A stretch of 7,421 nucleotides of DNA from Dehalococcoidia bacterium (GTDB lineage: Bacteria > Chloroflexota > Dehalococcoidia > Dehalococcoidales > RBG-16-60-22): NCBI GenBank assembly GCA_030605045.1, contig JAUWBK010000056.1:1-7421 (forward strand), read 5' to 3'. Made by a program: the position numbers and the translations under genes. The notes below the pieces were generated by a model that worked only from the letters and a program-made list of their open reading frames with translations, made no database searches and was not told where the DNA came from. Positions 6,336 to 7,421 of the stretch are shown one piece after another; within the stretch, counting starts at the first letter, position 1, and every line of letters starts with the position of its first letter.

Positions 6336-6452
6336 GTCATTGCGAGGAGCGTGATTCCTCGCCTGTTATTGCGAGGGACAGAGTCCCGAAGCAATCTCTG
6401 GACAGGCTCCACAATCTTTAAAAGGTGATTGCTTTGCTTTGCTCGCAATGAC
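6336..6452. repeat. MITE/REP-like intergenic repeat with 11-bp inverted ends
   Basis: The element begins with GTCATTGCGAG (6336-6346) and ends with its exact inverse CTCGCAATGAC (6442-6452), 117 bp in all. A near-direct copy of the left end, GTTATTGCGAG, occurs at 6365-6375. Two internal hairpins are visible. GCGAGGA (6342-6348) pairs with TCCTCGC (6356-6362) around a 7-base loop. GGGAC (6375-6379) pairs with GTCCC (6383-6387) around AGA, with outer arms ATTGC (6368-6372) and GCAAT (6391-6395). It is non-coding. Its ends match a repeat type I recall as abundant in Dehalococcoidia and some other environmental bacteria. The 65-residue open frame across it (6278-6475, minus) is the usual spurious translation of such repeats. 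It sits between valS and the next minus-strand gene and could affect transcription into valS. Confidence 0.8.
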
Positions 6453-6582
6453 ATAAAAACTCTTTCGGTCTTCACCTAAAATCTCAACTTTTGAAGTTAA
6501 TCGCTGATTTTTGGTTTCTTAGATTATTTGTTTAAGAACCTCACCCCCTTAATATTTTATTAGGTGACCCTATCCCCTTTAT

Positions 6583-6610
6583 CCCCTTCCCCTTATGATA
6601 GGGGAAGGGG
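6583..6610. other. Perfect 11-bp stem-loop inside the second repeat
   Basis: CCCCTTCCCCT (6583-6593) pairs exactly with AGGGGAAGGGG (6600-6610) around the 6-base loop TATGAT. There is no T-run directly after either arm, so it is not a standard intrinsic terminator. Confidence 0.75.
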
Positions 6611-6620
6611 AGAGATTTTA

Positions 6621-6641
6621 GAGAGGGGCTTCGCCCCTCTC
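6621..6641. terminator. Strong GC-rich hairpin, possible terminator of the minus-strand gene ending at 6703
   Basis: GAGAGGGGC (6621-6629) pairs exactly with GCCCCTCTC (6633-6641) around the loop TTC, a 9-bp stem. It lies about 60 bases past the stop codon of the minus-strand gene at 6703. On the minus strand the hairpin is followed by TAAAATCTC and not by a clean T-tract, so termination is uncertain. It may simply be part of the repeat. Confidence 0.35.
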
Positions 6642-6702
6642 AAACTCCCCTTTTTATGAGGAGGTTGGGTAACTAAGTTGATAAATTAGCTTCCCTTTCA
6701 CC

Positions 6703-7421
6703 TCACGGGATTTCCAGGCGATATTTCTTCATTGGCTCAATGACGGTAATCCGAAGCTTATCCCCTGGCTTGAGCTCTGGGTGTGTCTTGAACCATTGAT
6801 CTAAGTCCCAAAGCTCAACTCGGCTAGGATCAACATATAAACGAACGTTAATGATACCTATTGTATCAGTATTCAACTCGAGTGTTGTCTTGAAGTTTGG
6901 AAATAAATGCCTCCTCTTTGTCCAAACCCCTATGTAGCCATATTGTATATAAGACTTGTACACATCAACCCTAAAACTGTTTTCGGGCGATGGTTGAGGG
7001 GTAGGCTCTGGTTTGACAGAAATGGCAGGCTTATATAATGGCTTAAACAAATGTGCATGAACTGCTAAGCCTACTCCTTCCCTTACAAAAGTCTGGAACT
7101 CTACAATTTCTGTTTGATACTCACGACGGAAGATGCCTAGAGCTTCTTCCAGTTCTTTTGTCTTCTTCTCAATAATGACTGTTAGCACCGGCGGCTTGGA
7201 GATTAGGTCTGACAAGAATTTGTAAATGTCCACGCAGTTAGTTTCCTTCCTTAACTTCAGTGTGAGGAAGCCATCTCCAGATATATGCTCATATATTGCT
7301 TTAACTAAATTATTCTGAGTGCTCAGATTCTTTATCCCAAGAGTAAATTTACTGAGTTGCGGAACTATATGCTCATGTGGTGGATGAAATGATAATTCCA
7401 TTTCAACAATGTGCCAGTGAA
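6703..7421 (-). CDS. C-terminal part of an unrecognised two-domain protein (5' end outside the window)
   Basis: The frame is open from the right window edge to a stop at 6703, about 239 residues. An ATG at 7401 could start a 232-residue product, but no Shine-Dalgarno sequence precedes it and the frame continues through it (HWHIVEMELSF). I therefore treat the gene as 5'-truncated. Numbered from that Met, residues 1-122 form an alpha/beta region. It includes PPVLTVIIEKK (70-80), a helix KELEEALGIFRREY, and EIVEFQTFVREGVGLAVHAHLF (98-119). A Pro-rich linker (PEPTPQPSPE, 131-140) follows. A beta-rich domain (143-232) contains YIGVWTKRRHLFP, LELNTDTIGIINVRLYVD and LKPGDKLRITVIEPMKKYRLEI. This last part vaguely recalls B3-like DNA-binding barrels of restriction enzymes such as EcoRII and BfiI, which is a weak inference. 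I do not recognise the family. The gene is separated from valS by two repeats. Confidence 0.65.
   Translation of the reverse strand, partial: HWHIVEMELSFHPPHEHIVPQLSKFTLGIKNLSTQNNLVKAIYEHISGDGFLTLKLRKETNCVDIYKFLSDLISKPPVLTVIIEKKTKELEEALGIFRREYQTEIVEFQTFVREGVGLAVHAHLFKPLYKPAISVKPEPTPQPSPENSFRVDVYKSYIQYGYIGVWTKRRHLFPNFKTTLELNTDTIGIINVRLYVDPSRVELWDLDQWFKTHPELKPGDKLRITVIEPMKKYRLEIP

Larger units (their letters stand above)
6537..6666. repeat. Second intergenic repeat, C/G-rich with two strong hairpins
   Basis: A non-coding stretch bounded by short inverted ends AACCTC (6537-6542) and GAGGTT (6661-6666). The left half is pyrimidine-rich (CCCC blocks). It contains two strong stem-loops, listed separately. 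The right part runs through CAAACTCCCC and a short T-run. I recall this architecture (CCTCACCCCC, paired CCCCTTCCCC / GGGGAAGGGG, then a GGGGC-TTC-GCCCC hairpin) as a recurrent family in Dehalococcoidia genomes. The boundaries are approximate because the ends match only over six bases. Together with the 6336-6452 element it fills most of the gene-free stretch 6276-6702. In the remaining bases (6453-6536 and 6667-6702) I see nothing recognisable. Confidence 0.65.

Noticed and set aside
6336..6452. CRISPR array
   Set aside because: The repeated GT(C/T)ATTGCGAG blocks are short, partly inverted and not regularly spaced with unique spacers, and there are no cas genes.
6278..6475. 65-residue minus-strand open frame upstream of valS
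   Set aside because: It translates the inverted-end repeat (SLRAKQSNHLL and DSVPRNN are the usual spurious translation of this repeat type) and has no credible ribosome binding site.

Overview
The window looks like a bacterial chromosome segment. It carries a full-length valyl-tRNA synthetase gene with a universal stress protein gene just behind it, both on the minus strand. On the plus strand is a compact accessory block with a type II restriction-modification pair. Strong GGAGG-type ribosome binding sites, tight gene spacing and two families of hairpin-rich intergenic repeats fit an uncultured bacterium of the Chloroflexota, class Dehalococcoidia. One repeat has GTCATTGCGAG / CTCGCAATGAC ends and the other a GAGAGGGGC / GCCCCTCTC hairpin. 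The taxon is inferred from the general character of the sequence and remembered families, not from any search.

Left part, plus strand (1-3063): the end of an unrecognised charged protein whose start lies outside the window; a 62-residue putative zinc-binding protein; a restriction endonuclease resembling the BsaWI/CCGG-cutting group; its partner amino-methyltransferase, which overlaps the nuclease gene by 17 bases; a 94-residue protein equal to only the N-terminal domain of family X DNA polymerase; and a 246-residue protein of unknown function. All six genes are co-directional with small gaps, so they could share one transcript. The nuclease and methylase genes are visibly richer in A+T than the genes to their right, which suggests acquisition by transfer.

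Middle part, minus strand (3107-6275): valS, then a single-domain UspA protein 16 bases downstream. This pair converges on the plus-strand block across a 43-base gap with no clear terminator hairpin.

Right part (6276-7421): about 430 bases without a credible gene. It holds a MITE/REP-like repeat with 11-bp inverted ends (6336-6452) and a second, C/G-rich hairpin repeat (about 6537-6666). After it comes the 3' part of a minus-strand gene, open to the window edge, encoding an unrecognised protein with a proline-rich linker and a C-terminal beta-rich domain.

The clearest working unit is the restriction-modification pair: the methylase should protect the host sites that the nuclease cuts. The most puzzling element is the isolated polymerase-X N-terminal domain, coupled to an unknown gene directly behind that pair.
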